Shown: positions 6,692 through 15,529, counted from the stretch's first letter. The stretch is DNA of 37,368 nt from Candidatus Saccharimonadota bacterium (GCA_017404795.1 JAFRBR010000011.1:1-37368); one strand, 5' to 3'. A program made the numbers and translations. The notes: generated from the sequence alone by a model not told the origin.

Positions 6692-7651
6692 TTAAAACCA
6701 AAATTCACGCGGTAATTCATCGGCAATCCGCTGATGAAAATCCCAGTCAAATCCTTCTAGCCGCTCAGGGTTTTTAGTCTTAAAATATTTCTCCCGAATA
6801 TATTTTGCAGTCATTATTTTACCTGGAATCAAACGGTATTTTTTGCCAAAATTCAGTCCACGTTTGTAGTCCGTGGGCGGCAACACAGCTAACGGTAAAA
6901 AATCGCAATTAATTTCGGGGTCGGCGTATAATTTTACCGCCAACATCGCCATTGTCGGAATAATATCTTCCTTTTTATTGTAGGCATCTTCGTTTTTAAA
7001 CACTGTGGCCTGCCGAGTAGCCGACGGCGCTACAAAAATAACCCCACCATTCTTGACTGCTTCTTTCGATAAATCAGTATAAATATCCCGAAACTCTTTT
7101 CTCAAGCGATTCGCTACTTCGTATTTTTTTGTCCCCTCTTTCAAGTCCATCTTATTCCAGGTGGAGGGAGTAATTGTCGGCGTTAAAATAATCCCTAGTC
7201 TCTCAATTCGATCTGAATTAGGCGCGAGGGCTTCATACCACGGCAGATTGACTGGAAAATACATTGGTTTATCGCCCATCACATCAATCTTCATCATCAA
7301 AATTCGCGCAATTTCTCCTAGTGACGGATGATTATATCCCACCACTAATCCATTTTTAGTATCTTTAGGCATCCCTCGATAAGTGCCCGGAGTAATTTTG
7401 CCAAGCACCTTTACCAGTTTTTTACGCGCTGCTAGGTTGTGCTTTGCAGGGTTGTCCTTTGGCCCCGTAGTCCGGAAAAAGTAATTTATCGCCGTATTGC
7501 AAGCTTTGCCTACCGGCACCATTTCTTTGCGCAAATCCTCTGAGCCGAGGGTAGAAAGAAGCGAATAATTTTCATATTTAATCTTATTAATCACTTCTTC
7601 CGCCGTCAAATTCTCAAGCTCTTTCAAGCTAAAAGTATTTTTTTTTGCCAT
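6692..7651 (-). CDS. LPLAT/PlsC-like acyltransferase-fold protein with altered motif I
   Basis: 319 residues. VVGYNHPSLGEIARI (near residue 124) resembles motif I (NHxxxxD) of glycerolipid acyltransferases but has Glu in place of Asp. GGVIFVAPSATRQATVF resembles motif III (FPEGTRS), again altered (PSATR). No membrane helix is obvious. It may transfer acyl chains to a phospholipid precursor, with acyl donor unknown, or be a divergent relative with another role. The open frame continues upstream through the repeats and tRNA-Gln, but the ATG at 7651 is preferred: TGCTATAAT ends 6 nt before it, and the upstream part only reads tRNA repeat sequence. Confidence 0.55.
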   Translation of the reverse strand: MAKKNTFSLKELENLTAEEVINKIKYENYSLLSTLGSEDLRKEMVPVGKACNTAINYFFRTTGPKDNPAKHNLAARKKLVKVLGKITPGTYRGMPKDTKNGLVVGYNHPSLGEIARILMMKIDVMGDKPMYFPVNLPWYEALAPNSDRIERLGIILTPTITPSTWNKMDLKEGTKKYEVANRLRKEFRDIYTDLSKEAVKNGGVIFVAPSATRQATVFKNEDAYNKKEDIIPTMAMLAVKLYADPEINCDFLPLAVLPPTDYKRGLNFGKKYRLIPGKIMTAKYIREKYFKTKNPERLEGFDWDFHQRIADELPREFWF

Positions 7652-7657
7652 AAATTC

Positions 7658-7666
7658 ATTATAGCA
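7658..7666 (-). promoter_or_regulatory. Extended -10 of the acyltransferase-like gene
   Basis: TGCTATAAT, hexamer 7658-7663, six bases before the ATG at 7651. It starts directly after the last tRNA-Gln-derived repeat. Confidence 0.7.
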
Positions 7667-7848
7667 CAAAAATGGCTGGTATGGAGGGATTCGATTCGAG
7701 CGAAGCGAGAACGATGTCCCCGCTTTTTTGTGTTTTTGTGAAACAAAAATGGCTGGGATGGAGGGATTCGATTCGAGCGAAGCGAGAACGATGTCCCCGC
7801 TTTTTTGTGTTTTTGTGAAACAAAAATGGCTGGGATGGAGGGATTCGA
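7667..7848 (-). repeat. Tandem 77-bp repeats carrying the 3' end of tRNA-Gln
   Basis: Two full units (7667-7743 and 7744-7820) differ at one base. The first 28 bases of the unit recur a third time at 7821-7848, and this stretch includes the real tRNA-Gln 3' end. Read on the minus strand, each unit holds a T-rich hairpin (TTTTTGT/ACAAAAA), an 8-bp hairpin GCGGGGAC-ATC-GTTCTCGC with two G-U pairs (7705-7723, 7782-7800), and then the T-loop to CCA end of tRNA-Gln. The duplicated tRNA part is TCGAATCCCTCC followed by ATCCCAGCCA; the outer unit has A for C once. No integrase lies nearby. Confidence 0.9.
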
Positions 7849-7901
7849 ACCCCCGAATGGTGGGATCAGAACCCACTGCCTTACCACTTGGCGACATCCC
7901 A
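7827..7901 (-). tRNA. tRNA-Gln (anticodon CUG)
   Basis: 75 nt with encoded CCA (7827-7829). Acceptor stem TGGGATG/CATCCCA with discriminator G. The anticodon arm is GTGGG-TTCTGAT-CCCAC, giving anticodon CTG for codon CAG. The T-arm has GGTTCGAATCC. The U1-A72 end pair is typical of bacterial glutamine tRNAs. Two further copies of its 3' end follow downstream. Confidence 0.93.
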
Positions 7902-7911
7902 GTGCTATATA

Positions 7912-7940
7912 ATTATATCACTCATCTATTCACTTCGCAA
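7912..7940 (-). promoter_or_regulatory. Promoter of tRNA-Gln
   Basis: TTGCGA (7935-7940, inside the 3' end of the ABC gene), 17-nt spacer, TATAAT (7912-7917) preceded by TGA. Ten bases separate the -10 from the tRNA. Confidence 0.75.
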
Positions 7941-10538
7941 TGCTTCCACCGGGTCTTTTTTGCTAGCCGCTCTAGCCGGAATCAGCCCACCAATTAGCGT
8001 CAGTATTACAGACAGCACAATCAAGAACAGCGCCATCCGGATATCGAGCGTCGCATACAAAGGCACGTCGCCGATAAAATGATGCAAGACCAGATTAATC
8101 AGCGGTATCAGCAAATACGAAATCCCAATCCCAAATAGTCCCGCAAGCAGCCCGATAATAAAGGTTTCCGCATTAAAGATCGAGGAAATATTATGTTTGC
8201 TCGCCCCCATGGCACGCAAAATCCCAATCTCTTTCGTCCGCTCATATACCGAAATATAAGTAATCACCCCAATCATAATCGACGACACCACAAGCGAAAT
8301 CGACACAAACGCAATCAGCACATAACTCACCGCATCGACAATTGTCTTGACCGACGACATCAAGACTCCAGTCGTATCAGTATATTCAATCGCCTTAGCC
8401 TCATCCCCGTCAGCACGCATCATCTCGTTATAATTATCGAGAAACTTCACAAAATCCGATTTCCCATCAAAACTCCAGAAATAAAACGACAACTGAGTCG
8501 GATCATCCAAATCTTGATAGCCCAGTGCCGACAAATTCGTCGCTAGAGTCGAGCTCTTTTTGTTATACATTGCATCTACCACTCTCGACAACTCATCTTC
8601 AGTCAAATTTAACTTAAACGCCTGCATCAAAGCGCTTTTATCACCCGAGCTCATCATCGCCTGCATCAGCGCATTTTCATCTACTTCTATCAAATCTTCA
8701 AACTCAAAGTTAACCCCACTCCGCGTTTCGCCAAACTTTGCTCCTGAGAAAATGTCAATTTCGGGCTTTTCGAGTTGCTTTTTGACAATTTCGGTCTTAC
8801 CGGCTTTATCAATAATATGCGTGACTAGTGACGGCAAATACGCTACCCCACTACCATTAGACAGCATTTCTGAATCTAACACCGCCACTCCCACAATCTT
8901 TAGTCGCTCTGCCGAGTCGTAAACCTTGCGCATGTAGCTGGCATCACCACTCATATCCTCATATACACCATATTTAGCATTATATTTATAAGTATCTGTT
9001 GCCGCCACTAGGCGCAGATCCGCCGCCATTACCTCGTCAAGGGTCACTTCCAGCGGCTCACTCTTAAAATCAGCATTTTCTCCGCTCATGATTTTGGCCA
9101 CGACCTTATTCAGTTCATTCGTGTCATGAAAGCCCAAAGTATAAGTCAAAAGATCCGGAATTTCACCCTTATTTGAGATCACCACCAGAAGTTCATCATA
9201 ATTTTCAGGATAACGCCCAGTCAGAAGCTCCGTATCATTTTTCAGATTCTCTTCCTCATATTGCTGAAACACCGAAGTCATCGAAGAATAGTTCCGAAGC
9301 AAAGACGATTCCCCTACCAGCGAAGTAAACAAAGTACTCGGGTTGACTTTTGCCACCTTATTGGTCGAGTCAATTGTATATACTAGTGGGTCTACGTTAT
9401 ATTCTTTCTCCATCAGGCGGATATCACCCTCAATTTCTGATTGGTGCTCTTCCAAATATTCCGCAAAACTCTGCAAATCGTTATTCGTCACCGTTCCTAG
9501 CGCCGAAGTCAAAATCTGTCGTTCTTTCAATTTGTCTCCATCTGGCTCCGTGCTGCCTCCACCACTTAGACTGAGCAATATTCCAGTCAAATCCGCCGAT
9601 TCTTTTTGCAGGGCCAGGGGATAAGAAGTCAAAGTATCCTCCTCAATCTTATCGATATAATTCTGAAACCCGGTCGATACCGCGCTAATCAAAGCAATCC
9701 CGATAATCCCAATCGACCCCGCCAGCGCCACTAGAATCGTTCGCGCTTTTTTGGTCATTAAATTATTTAAAGATAAGGAAAAAGCCGTCCAAAACGACAT
9801 ACGGGTCTTTTTACTCTTTTTCTCGGATTCAGCCAGAGCCAAATCAGTCCGTTCCGCACCATCATACGGATTAGAATCCGATGTAATCTTGCCATCTTTT
9901 AAGGTGATAATTCTAGTCGCATATTTATCGGCCAATTCGGGATTGTGGGTCACCATAATCACTAATTTTTTCTTAGCGATTTTAGTCAGTAAATTCATAA
10001 TCTGCAAGCTAGTTTCCGAATCTAGAGCCCCCGTCGGCTCATCCGCCAGCAAAATATCCGGATCATTGACCAGCGCCCTAGCTATCGCCACCCGCTGCAT
10101 CTGTCCGCCGGACAGTTGCGCCGGCTTCTTATCCATATGCTCTTTTAGCCCCACATCTTTCAAGGCTTTCTTGGCACGGCGAATAGAATCGCGCTTAGAA
10201 ACCCCACTTAAAGTCAGTGCCAATCGCACGTTATTCAGTACCGTCTGATGCGGAATCAAATTGTAACTTTGAAACACAAACCCCACCCGGTGATTGCGAT
10301 AAGCATCCCAATCTTTATCACGGAATTTCTTGGTGGACTTTTCGTTGATAATCAAATCGCCAGTGGTATATTTGTCTAACCCGCCGATAATATTTAGCAT
10401 GGTAGTCTTGCCAGAACCCGATGGCCCCAGAATCGCCGCGAATTCATTTACGCGAAAATTAATTCGCACTTTATTTAGTACTGTCCGCTTAATCCCACCA
10501 GTCTCGTAGACTTTCGACACACCCCGAATTTCTAACAT
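7926..10538 (-). CDS. MacB-like ABC transporter, ATPase fused to FtsX-type permease
   Basis: 870 residues. The N-terminal ATPase has Walker A GPSGSGKTT (38-46), signature LSGGQMQR (142-149), Walker B DILLADEPTGALD (161-173) and the switch His in MVTHN (198). A first membrane helix (about 262-285, ILVALAGSIGIIGIALISAV) is followed by a large extracytoplasmic domain of about 400 residues. Three more helices end with the FtsX-like IGILRAMGASKHNI and the terminal IPARAASKKDPVEALRSE. This is the MacB/LolCDE-type mechanotransmission fold, which moves peptides, lipoproteins or antimicrobials rather than importing nutrients. ATPase and permease are fused in the MacB order. The substrate cannot be told. 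It has a probable leaderless start behind TGATATAAT. Confidence 0.9.
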   Translation of the reverse strand: MLEIRGVSKVYETGGIKRTVLNKVRINFRVNEFAAILGPSGSGKTTMLNIIGGLDKYTTGDLIINEKSTKKFRDKDWDAYRNHRVGFVFQSYNLIPHQTVLNNVRLALTLSGVSKRDSIRRAKKALKDVGLKEHMDKKPAQLSGGQMQRVAIARALVNDPDILLADEPTGALDSETSLQIMNLLTKIAKKKLVIMVTHNPELADKYATRIITLKDGKITSDSNPYDGAERTDLALAESEKKSKKTRMSFWTAFSLSLNNLMTKKARTILVALAGSIGIIGIALISAVSTGFQNYIDKIEEDTLTSYPLALQKESADLTGILLSLSGGGSTEPDGDKLKERQILTSALGTVTNNDLQSFAEYLEEHQSEIEGDIRLMEKEYNVDPLVYTIDSTNKVAKVNPSTLFTSLVGESSLLRNYSSMTSVFQQYEEENLKNDTELLTGRYPENYDELLVVISNKGEIPDLLTYTLGFHDTNELNKVVAKIMSGENADFKSEPLEVTLDEVMAADLRLVAATDTYKYNAKYGVYEDMSGDASYMRKVYDSAERLKIVGVAVLDSEMLSNGSGVAYLPSLVTHIIDKAGKTEIVKKQLEKPEIDIFSGAKFGETRSGVNFEFEDLIEVDENALMQAMMSSGDKSALMQAFKLNLTEDELSRVVDAMYNKKSSTLATNLSALGYQDLDDPTQLSFYFWSFDGKSDFVKFLDNYNEMMRADGDEAKAIEYTDTTGVLMSSVKTIVDAVSYVLIAFVSISLVVSSIMIGVITYISVYERTKEIGILRAMGASKHNISSIFNAETFIIGLLAGLFGIGISYLLIPLINLVLHHFIGDVPLYATLDIRMALFLIVLSVILTLIGGLIPARAASKKDPVEALRSE

Positions 10539-10544
10539 AACTAT

Positions 10545-10553
10545 ATTATATCA
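10545..10553 (-). promoter_or_regulatory. Extended -10 of the ABC transporter gene
   Basis: TGATATAAT, hexamer 10545-10550, six bases before the ATG at 10538. Confidence 0.65.
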
Positions 10554-10585
10554 AAATTTCATAATTCTTGAAACTACAAAGCCGC

Positions 10586-12331
10586 CTATTTTGTTTTTTT
10601 GGTTTTATTCTGCTTTTGCTCTGCTTCACCCATTTCCCGGGCCATTTTTTCGAGTTTACGAAAATCAGTCTTATTAGCCCTCGTTATCGGCAAGTCATCT
10701 AGGAATATCACTTTACGCGGGATTTCGTAAGATTTCAGCGTAATCCGACGCTTACCAAGGTTAAACGGCTCGGTAGCTTTTTTCATAATCTCCCGCCGAA
10801 TTTTATTATCATGACCAACACCGTCTTCAGTCACTATAAAAGCATACGAGGCTAGCTTTAATTTAGCATCGGGCCCCTTTACTACATAGCATTTTTTTAC
10901 TAATTCGGACTTTGCAATCGCTGCGCGCACCACTTCATAATAAATTTTCGCCGGCAAATTATTGATGAAAAATGTCGCTCGCCCCACGAGTGTAATATAG
11001 CCAGTCTCAGAAACATAGGCCAAATCACCAGTCTTAATATATTTCTTACCGCGTACTTTGATAATCTTCTGTTTATCTAATTCCGGGCGGTTAAAATAAC
11101 GATTCAATACGTGTTTACCAGTTGCATATAAAATTCCCGTCTTACCAAATCCTAATTCTTCGCCAGTTTCCGGATCTAGCACCATCACATGAACTCCAGC
11201 CGGAATTCTCCCCACCGAATCAGGATTGTAAGCCGCCGTACCTACCGCAGTAGAAATCAGCCCCAAGGCCTCCCCCACGCCATAACCATTACTAATTTTA
11301 ATATGATCAAGTCCTCGAGATTTAAAGAAATCCAGAGCCGCCAGCGAAGCGGATTTTTCTAGACGCTCCCCACCCGAGGCAAACATTTTGAGTTCCGAGA
11401 TATCAGTATCATTTCGCAGGGTAGGCATAGCCTCTAACAGTGGCGGAATCCCAAAAATCGTATTGGGGTTTTTGCCGATATAATAATCAAGGTTTGAATC
11501 ATCGATATCCGGCGTCAAAATCACCTCGCCTCCACCACAAATCGGCGCCAAAACTGACACCACTAAGCCATAAGGACAATCAAATTTTACATAACTCATC
11601 CAGGAGTGCAGCTCTTTATCCCACATCTTGACGTTGGAAGCCACTTTGGAATAAATCGCCGAAGCAATTAGATTTTTATTAGTAAAGACCATCGGCTTAG
11701 GCCCCGAGGTCGAACCAGAAGTAAACGAAATCAACGCTTCACGATTGGCTGCAAAAGTATGCCTCGGCACTAAACCGCGATGCTTTTCGGCAATTTTTTT
11801 GATATTTTGCTTCCCCACCCAAAAACCATCCAGCGCAAACACCTCGATATCTTCTTCTTGCTCGTCATCCGGACCACCTTCATCCACCGTCTTGCCATCA
11901 AGATTAATTACGTGCTTCAAAAATTTAGCATCGCGCTTCAACTCCTTAATCCGTTTATCACTATATTTATAAGTAATTAGTATCGGAGATTTAAATTCTT
12001 CCAAATAATGCAAAATTGTGTCTCGAGGAGTTTTTTCGTCTAGAAAACTAGCAATCGCGCCAAGCCTATTAGCCGCTAAGAAAATCAAAATATTTTCGTA
12101 CATTGAACGACCAGTGGCAATCAAGATAATGTCCCCCTTCTTCGCTCCTAATTCCAAAAAAGCCTTAGCCAGAATTTTGCAATCATGCTTCAGCTCGCGC
12201 CTAGTAAAATCAATTTCCTTCTGGTTGGCGACCACCTCATCCCAGTGCCGAAAACTTGACAAATTGAATAATGCTGAAACGCTAAGCGGTGGCACAGCCG
12301 GATTGCGCTTTTGATTTTTAATTTTTAACAT
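10586..12331 (-). CDS. AMP-dependent acyl-activating enzyme (ANL superfamily ligase)
   Basis: 581 residues. The phosphate-binding loop is ISFTSGSTSGPKP (201-213). Other landmarks are NGYGVGEALGLIS (A5-like), YIKTGDLAYVSETGYITLVGR (A7/A8) and TRANKTDFRKLEK near the C-terminus, where the usual GKxD/R catalytic-lysine motif appears as NKTD. Such enzymes adenylate a carboxylic acid and pass it to CoA or a carrier protein. No carrier-protein gene is visible nearby, and the acid is unknown. Unlike its neighbours this gene has a real leader: TATAAT lies 26 nt upstream and GCGAGG precedes the ATG by 7 nt. The C-terminus is Lys-rich. Confidence 0.85.
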   Translation of the reverse strand: MLKIKNQKRNPAVPPLSVSALFNLSSFRHWDEVVANQKEIDFTRRELKHDCKILAKAFLELGAKKGDIILIATGRSMYENILIFLAANRLGAIASFLDEKTPRDTILHYLEEFKSPILITYKYSDKRIKELKRDAKFLKHVINLDGKTVDEGGPDDEQEEDIEVFALDGFWVGKQNIKKIAEKHRGLVPRHTFAANREALISFTSGSTSGPKPMVFTNKNLIASAIYSKVASNVKMWDKELHSWMSYVKFDCPYGLVVSVLAPICGGGEVILTPDIDDSNLDYYIGKNPNTIFGIPPLLEAMPTLRNDTDISELKMFASGGERLEKSASLAALDFFKSRGLDHIKISNGYGVGEALGLISTAVGTAAYNPDSVGRIPAGVHVMVLDPETGEELGFGKTGILYATGKHVLNRYFNRPELDKQKIIKVRGKKYIKTGDLAYVSETGYITLVGRATFFINNLPAKIYYEVVRAAIAKSELVKKCYVVKGPDAKLKLASYAFIVTEDGVGHDNKIRREIMKKATEPFNLGKRRITLKSYEIPRKVIFLDDLPITRANKTDFRKLEKMAREMGEAEQKQNKTKKTK

Positions 12332-12352
12332 AATTACCTCGCTTTGCTAATA

Positions 12353-12363
12353 ATTATATTATA
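12353..12363 (-). promoter_or_regulatory. -10 region of the ligase gene
   Basis: Two overlapping TATAAT boxes (12358-12363 and 12353-12358) precede the gene by 22-26 nt. No TG extension and no clear -35. Confidence 0.5.
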
Positions 12364-12399
12364 CCCCTCTTTTTTCAAAACCGCAAGCTATCTCCCCAA

Positions 12400-14013
12400 T
12401 TACGTCCTCGATGGATCGCCACTCGAGTTCATCATTGGCTGCCCCATCCTAGAGTTCCCAAGAGTAGTCGTGACCTCCGCAATCGTAAACTGTTGGTATT
12501 CTACTCCATCCAGATATATCGTGTAGGTTTCGCCTAGGGTCAAATCTTCTGACCCTGCCGCCAAATGACTAAACGACTTAATTGCCGTATGAGACATCAC
12601 TAATTCATTGCTAGAATTCCGTATTTCAATCGTCGTCCCTGCCGGCTCGGTTGTGTCAAAATACACACTAATATTGCAAATGCCAGAATCCGCGCCCAAA
12701 CCTTCCGCCATTCCAGAAGAACCTACCGCAATCACACTCCCACCTTGGATAGTAATTCCGAGCCCAGCATCCAAAGCTCCATTGCCATTATTGGTCGGGC
12801 CATCCACTACAGTATCTCCACCATTAAAAATTAAATAACCATTACTATCTACCCCGTCGCCACCAGAATTAACGTAAACTGACCCACCATTAATCGTCAA
12901 AACACAATTTTCATCTCCGGCAAAGGAATTAGCCCCTGGGCGATTAATCGCCGAATCATCCGCTCCCCCACCAGCGTTCAAGCCATCATCCGTAGCCGTA
13001 ATATCTAGAACCCCATCATTAATCGTCACCACTTGAGCCTCCACGCCCTCATAGCTTTTAGTGATTTTAATCGTTCCTCCATCTACAATTAATTCGTTAT
13101 CGGCGTGAATCCCGTCATCTCCTGAATCAATCGTCAATGTTCCACCCACGATTCCTACGTAATTATTGGAGTGCACGGCGTCATCCGTGGTGTTCAGGGT
13201 CAAATCTCCACCGTATAATAAAATAGTGTTTTCGGCACTTATACCTTTGCCGATAGTTGTCAATTCAAAATCGCCGTCCTCTATCATCACAAAACCCTTG
13301 CCATAATCAGTATCATTGGTCGACTTAACCGCATCACCTCCAGCATCAATGCTCAAGACACCACCAGTTATATATACAGAATCTTTACCTCTAACCCCAT
13401 CATCTATTGCCGTTATCTTGTAAACACCACCACGCGTCACTACGTCATCTTTTCCGACTATCCCATCTCCGTGACTAGCTATAATTGTCAAAGTCCCTTC
13501 TCCCGTAAACGCTAAATCAGCTTTGCTATAAATTGCCCCGTCGACATCTTCGTCATATTTTACGTCATAACTGGCTCCATCCGTCAAAGTATTGTCCCCC
13601 ATGAGTTCAATCACCAAATTTTCCGCATTATAAGCCACAATTGCCGGCCCAGTAGAGTTAGTAATCGAGACATTATCCAGCACTAGTCGCACTTCTCCCA
13701 CACCAGCATCTACAATAATCTGCCCATCCATAAGCGTGCCAGTCAAATGGTAAGTCCCGGATTCGGTGATGGTCAAGCTCTCAGTTAGCTCCATATCTAC
13801 TGTCTGATAGCGTTCCCAATTAACCTTTAAGTCACTGTTGTCTACCACTACCCTGTTTAGTAATTTACTAGTCGAATCATCCCCTACTCGGTTATTAGCA
13901 ACAATTGCGACAGCTATCGCCACAACACAAACCAAACCCAGAATCAACCAACGCCAATCAATTTTCTTCCTAGCCTTATAGTCTCGACTATTCTTTGTGA
14001 CCTTTTCCGACAT
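12400..14013 (-). CDS. Cthe_2159-type (carbohydrate-binding) beta-helix protein, membrane-anchored
   Basis: 537 residues. A basic N-terminus and one membrane segment (about 20-44, WLILGLVCVVAIAVAIV) are followed by an extracellular domain of repeated strands with DGI/DGV turns: DDGVRGKDSVYITGG, DDAVHSNNYVGIVGG, DDGIHADNELIVDGG, DDGLNAGGG, GDGVDSNG. This repeat form matches the Cthe_2159 family (Pfam carbohydrate-binding, formerly DUF4353), whose founder binds cellulose and pectin-like glycans through a right-handed beta-helix with calcium. AAGGAGAT lies 4 nt before the ATG, directly after the DUF4956 stop. It is the last gene of the VTC-DUF4956 operon. Ligand unknown. Confidence 0.83.
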   Translation of the reverse strand: MSEKVTKNSRDYKARKKIDWRWLILGLVCVVAIAVAIVANNRVGDDSTSKLLNRVVVDNSDLKVNWERYQTVDMELTESLTITESGTYHLTGTLMDGQIIVDAGVGEVRLVLDNVSITNSTGPAIVAYNAENLVIELMGDNTLTDGASYDVKYDEDVDGAIYSKADLAFTGEGTLTIIASHGDGIVGKDDVVTRGGVYKITAIDDGVRGKDSVYITGGVLSIDAGGDAVKSTNDTDYGKGFVMIEDGDFELTTIGKGISAENTILLYGGDLTLNTTDDAVHSNNYVGIVGGTLTIDSGDDGIHADNELIVDGGTIKITKSYEGVEAQVVTINDGVLDITATDDGLNAGGGADDSAINRPGANSFAGDENCVLTINGGSVYVNSGGDGVDSNGYLIFNGGDTVVDGPTNNGNGALDAGLGITIQGGSVIAVGSSGMAEGLGADSGICNISVYFDTTEPAGTTIEIRNSSNELVMSHTAIKSFSHLAAGSEDLTLGETYTIYLDGVEYQQFTIAEVTTTLGNSRMGQPMMNSSGDPSRT

Positions 14014-14685
14014 TTACATCTCCTTTTCTGCTTCGGGTTGCGAAAGCAAGACTTTCAAGTTGCAATTTTTCACTCGAATCTCATCCAGGAACTCTTTTTC
14101 CTTAATTCCTTTCTTTAACGTCACATTATAAGTTAACTTATATAAGCTCCCCATGTTCATAGTTTTGGTCTTAACTAGTTCAGCCGATTTAGTATATTTG
14201 TCAAAAATATCATCAAACACTTCATCATAGTCCAAATCTTCCGGAATCACAATCTTAAGTGACCGATTATAGGTGTTTGGTTCCAAGAAATGTGTCTTTG
14301 AAAAAATCACAATTGCCGCTACTGCAATCGCTGTAATCACCACCGCAAATAGTACGTGTCCCATGCCAAGCGCCAACCCTACCATCATCACAAAGAAGAC
14401 GCTGAGTAGTTCCTTAGCATCACCCTGAATCGAACGGAACCGAATCAATGAAAACGCACCTAGAATCGCAATCGAAGTCCCGAGATTACCATTGATCATA
14501 ATCATCACTGCCATTACCAGCAAAGGCAGAGTCGCCAAAGTAATCGCAAACCCTTTAGTAGTGCGCGAAGTTTTCATGTGGGTAAACGCCACTACAATTC
14601 CTAGCGCCAAAGCCACCGCGGCACAAATTAACACGGTCTCGATACTTAGTCCCGTCGCTGTATTGTCAAAGATAGTATTAAACAT
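14014..14685 (-). CDS. DUF4956 membrane protein
   Basis: 223 residues. Three to four hydrophobic helices fill the first 130 residues, with the family hallmark SLIRFRSIQGDAKEL between helices. A soluble C-terminal domain of about 90 residues follows. DUF4956 proteins have no proven function but recur next to VTC-domain polyphosphate polymerases. Here the start overlaps the end of the VTC gene by 8 nt, and the beta-helix gene follows with no gap, so the three are probably co-translated. GGAAAGGAAAT precedes the ATG. It could be the membrane partner or channel of the polymerase; that is inference from context. Confidence 0.85.
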   Translation of the reverse strand: MFNTIFDNTATGLSIETVLICAAVALALGIVVAFTHMKTSRTTKGFAITLATLPLLVMAVMIMINGNLGTSIAILGAFSLIRFRSIQGDAKELLSVFFVMMVGLALGMGHVLFAVVITAIAVAAIVIFSKTHFLEPNTYNRSLKIVIPEDLDYDEVFDDIFDKYTKSAELVKTKTMNMGSLYKLTYNVTLKKGIKEKEFLDEIRVKNCNLKVLLSQPEAEKEM

Positions 14686-15409
14686 GGTAGATTTCCTTTC
14701 CTATTTTTTGATAAATTTTACCAACCTTACTAAATTGTTGCGGGAAAATCCGTTCGCTCGAAAGCTTCCGCGCCAGCCACAAAGGCCAAGCACCTTGTGC
14801 TTTAATTTCCATTATAATATTTTTTTCGTCCAAAAAGTATTTTTTGTCTGACTTTTTTTTGCAAAACTTAACATCTTCTGTCCGATACCGTAGATTTTCA
14901 TCAAAAGTAATCCTGAGCTTCTGTTCACCCTGCCAACTATACCGCCGGTAAAAAACTAAAATCTTTGGCTTCAAGTCAAAATGTTTAATCAAATAATCCA
15001 CCTCCTCGGCAATCCGATAATCATTAGGTTCATCTGCATTCTGAGCCATAAAATCACTTAGGTTTGCGTGTTCTTTTACCATTTTATTATAATCTTTTTT
15101 CGTCACTCGCACCCGTCGTTTATAACCGACATTATTTTCTTTACCACAAAGTTTAGTTTTAATCTCAAAAAACACTTTGTCGTATCCACCGTAACTTCGC
15201 GCCCGCAACTTCTCTTTGAACATCGGCTGCTCAATAGACTGGATAATCAAATCATAATGGTCTGTATCAAAATAAATATTATAAACTTCTGAATCATAAT
15301 AGCCGTCCTTTTCCATATGACGCTTTATTTCGGTCAGCATTGCCTCTTTTTGTTCTTTGGTGATTAGGCATTTTTTCTCAATCCGGTCGAAAGTCTTAAC
15401 ATCTTCCAT
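14678..15409 (-). CDS. VTC-domain protein (putative polyphosphate polymerase)
   Basis: 243 residues, a stand-alone VTC domain. The tunnel-fold enzymes of this family make polyphosphate from ATP. Conserved basic and acidic strands are visible: RIEKKCLITKEQKEAML, VYNIYFDTDHYDLI, KEKLRARSYG, KVFFEIKTK, GYKRRVRVTK, VFYRRYSW, LRITFDENLRYR and IIMEIKAQG. These match the family pattern of alternate Arg/Lys and Glu residues lining the tunnel. It lacks the SPX and membrane domains of yeast Vtc, which the DUF4956 partner may replace. A -10-like TAGAAT ends 6 nt before the ATG. Confidence 0.86.
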   Translation of the reverse strand: MEDVKTFDRIEKKCLITKEQKEAMLTEIKRHMEKDGYYDSEVYNIYFDTDHYDLIIQSIEQPMFKEKLRARSYGGYDKVFFEIKTKLCGKENNVGYKRRVRVTKKDYNKMVKEHANLSDFMAQNADEPNDYRIAEEVDYLIKHFDLKPKILVFYRRYSWQGEQKLRITFDENLRYRTEDVKFCKKKSDKKYFLDEKNIIMEIKAQGAWPLWLARKLSSERIFPQQFSKVGKIYQKIGKEIYHV

Positions 15410-15415
15410 ACTACT

Positions 15416-15421
15416 ATTCTA
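15416..15421 (-). promoter_or_regulatory. -10 box of the VTC operon
   Basis: TAGAAT six bases before the ATG at 15409; no TG extension. The 150-nt intergenic region beyond it also holds a 17-nt palindrome, CTATATATAATATATAG (15456-15472). Confidence 0.45.
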
Positions 15422-15529
15422 CAATAAAAAACTCAAAAAAACCTCAAAAAACCAACTATATATAATATATAGCGCATTTACAGAGGTCTACCCCTGTAAG
15501 AAAAAAGAGTATTTTTTTAACATAACCTG

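Noticed and set aside
7667-7848. CRISPR array
   Set aside because: Only two units, no unique spacers, and the repeat contains tRNA sequence; no cas genes nearby.
7652-7897. N-terminal extension of the acyltransferase-like gene through the repeats and tRNA-Gln
   Set aside because: The added residues only translate the tandem repeats and tRNA; a promoter with the -10 six bases before the ATG at 7651 marks the real start.
15456-15472. 17-nt AT-only palindrome (CTATATATAATATATAG) as an operator
   Set aside because: Low-complexity TA repeats form such palindromes easily; no link to a promoter with correct spacing could be shown.
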